Shown here one piece after another: positions 51,467 through 51,932 of a stretch of 51,932 nt of DNA; position 1 is the stretch's first letter, and each line of letters opens with the position of its first letter. Origin of the DNA: JBBQYA01 sp038209155 (lineage in GTDB: Bacteria; Bacteroidota; Bacteroidia; Sphingobacteriales; Sphingobacteriaceae); NCBI GenBank assembly GCA_038209155.1, contig JBBQYA010000007.1, positions 1-51,932 of the forward strand, written 5' to 3'. A program made the position numbers and the translations under genes. A model generated the notes under the pieces. That model searched no databases. It was given only the letters and a program-made list of their open reading frames with translations, and was not told where the DNA came from.

Positions 51467-51932
51467 TGTTGTTTGCAATGCTACAGGTAGCACTTTTCCA
51501 TTGTAAAACTTATGACCAGTAGCTGCAAAGTTTGCAATATAAGCACCCATTTCGTAAGCTAATACTGGAGATTTGTATCCAGGAAAAGCTTTTTCCAACA
51601 TTTCAGTCTGAGCAGATCCAAGAGCTAAGCAGTTCACAGAAATATTTTTCTCCGCCAATTCTGTTGCTAAGCATTCTGTAAGATTGTGTAATGCAGCTTT
51701 TGCAGCCGAATAAGCAGATAAACCATTGAATTTTGCACTTCCCAGAAAACCACCCATACTTCCAATATTTACAATATGAGCTTGTGTTTTGGAAAAATAA
51801 GGAAGTAAGTTTCGAATCATTTTAACTGCTCCCATTACGTTATTGTCAAACATTTCTTTCCAATCTTCATCATTCAATTCCAAAAATGGTTTATTAATTA
51901 ATTGGCCAGCATTGTTAATTAAAATATCTATG
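51464..51932 (-). CDS. short-chain dehydrogenase/reductase (N terminus beyond window)
   Basis: The frame is open to the window end, so the gene starts outside; the ATG at 51883 is internal. The visible 156 residues begin at the NNAG motif (DILINNAG), include IVNIGSMGG with the catalytic Ser region and YSAAKAAL with the Tyr-x3-Lys pair, and end without an extended C terminus. Classical SDR enzymes use NAD(P)H for alcohol/ketone interconversion. The missing N-terminal glycine-rich motif prevents a cofactor call, and the substrate is unknown. Confidence 0.88.
   Translation of the reverse strand, partial: IDILINNAGQLINKPFLELNDEDWKEMFDNNVMGAVKMIRNLLPYFSKTQAHIVNIGSMGGFLGSAKFNGLSAYSAAKAALHNLTECLATELAEKNISVNCLALGSAQTEMLEKAFPGYKSPVLAYEMGAYIANFAATGHKFYNGKVLPVALQTT

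Overview
The window is AT-rich DNA from a member of the Bacteroidota. Several large secreted proteins end in type IX secretion (T9SS) C-terminal domains, either the 'YPNP…GVYLVK' type A form or the gliding-motility-associated CHU_C form. Promoters fit the Bacteroidota -7 consensus TAnnTTTG, and starts are not preceded by clear Shine-Dalgarno sequences. No rRNA, tRNA, transposase, CRISPR array or prophage was recognised.

Positions 1-42734 look like one large surface-polysaccharide locus, built from two blocks that converge at a shared terminator near 31150. The plus-strand block begins with a membrane GT2 (cut by the window edge), a second GT2, a hexapeptide acyltransferase and an alpha/beta hydrolase. 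Next come a GMC-type oxidoreductase with a small anchored companion, and an overlapping three-gene cassette: a nucleotidyltransferase-like/APH-kinase fusion, a HAD phosphatase and an intact nucleotidyltransferase. A GtrA/GT-C fusion lies beside a GtrB-like polyprenyl-phosphate glycosyltransferase. An alginate-acetylation-like island follows: two MBOAT genes, each with an SGNH partner, flanked by two paralogous secreted beta-helix proteins of about 1260 residues. A 1980-residue secreted esterase-like multidomain protein and an OafA-type acyltransferase close the block.

The minus-strand block (39018 to 31191) is a compact export operon: a Wzz-type co-polymerase with a degenerate kinase domain, a Wzx-like flippase, a GT4, a hexapeptide acetyltransferase, a 38-residue membrane microprotein, a Wzy/ligase-like polymerase and a half-length TolC-like protein. 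A divergent pair, a membrane GT2 and a PlpD-type patatin/BamA protein, closes the locus.

From about 42790 onward the content is mostly housekeeping: glutamate dehydrogenase, ccmB-ccmC-ccmD, a biotin carboxylase, a CHU_C surface protein, riboflavin synthase, a secreted cupredoxin and a truncated short-chain dehydrogenase.

A working model, which is inference, is that the locus makes a lipid-linked repeat unit, flips and polymerises it, decorates it with acyl groups, an activated substituent and a polyprenyl-delivered sugar, and exports it. T9SS-secreted beta-helix, PA14, malectin and esterase proteins would then bind or remodel it at the cell surface.
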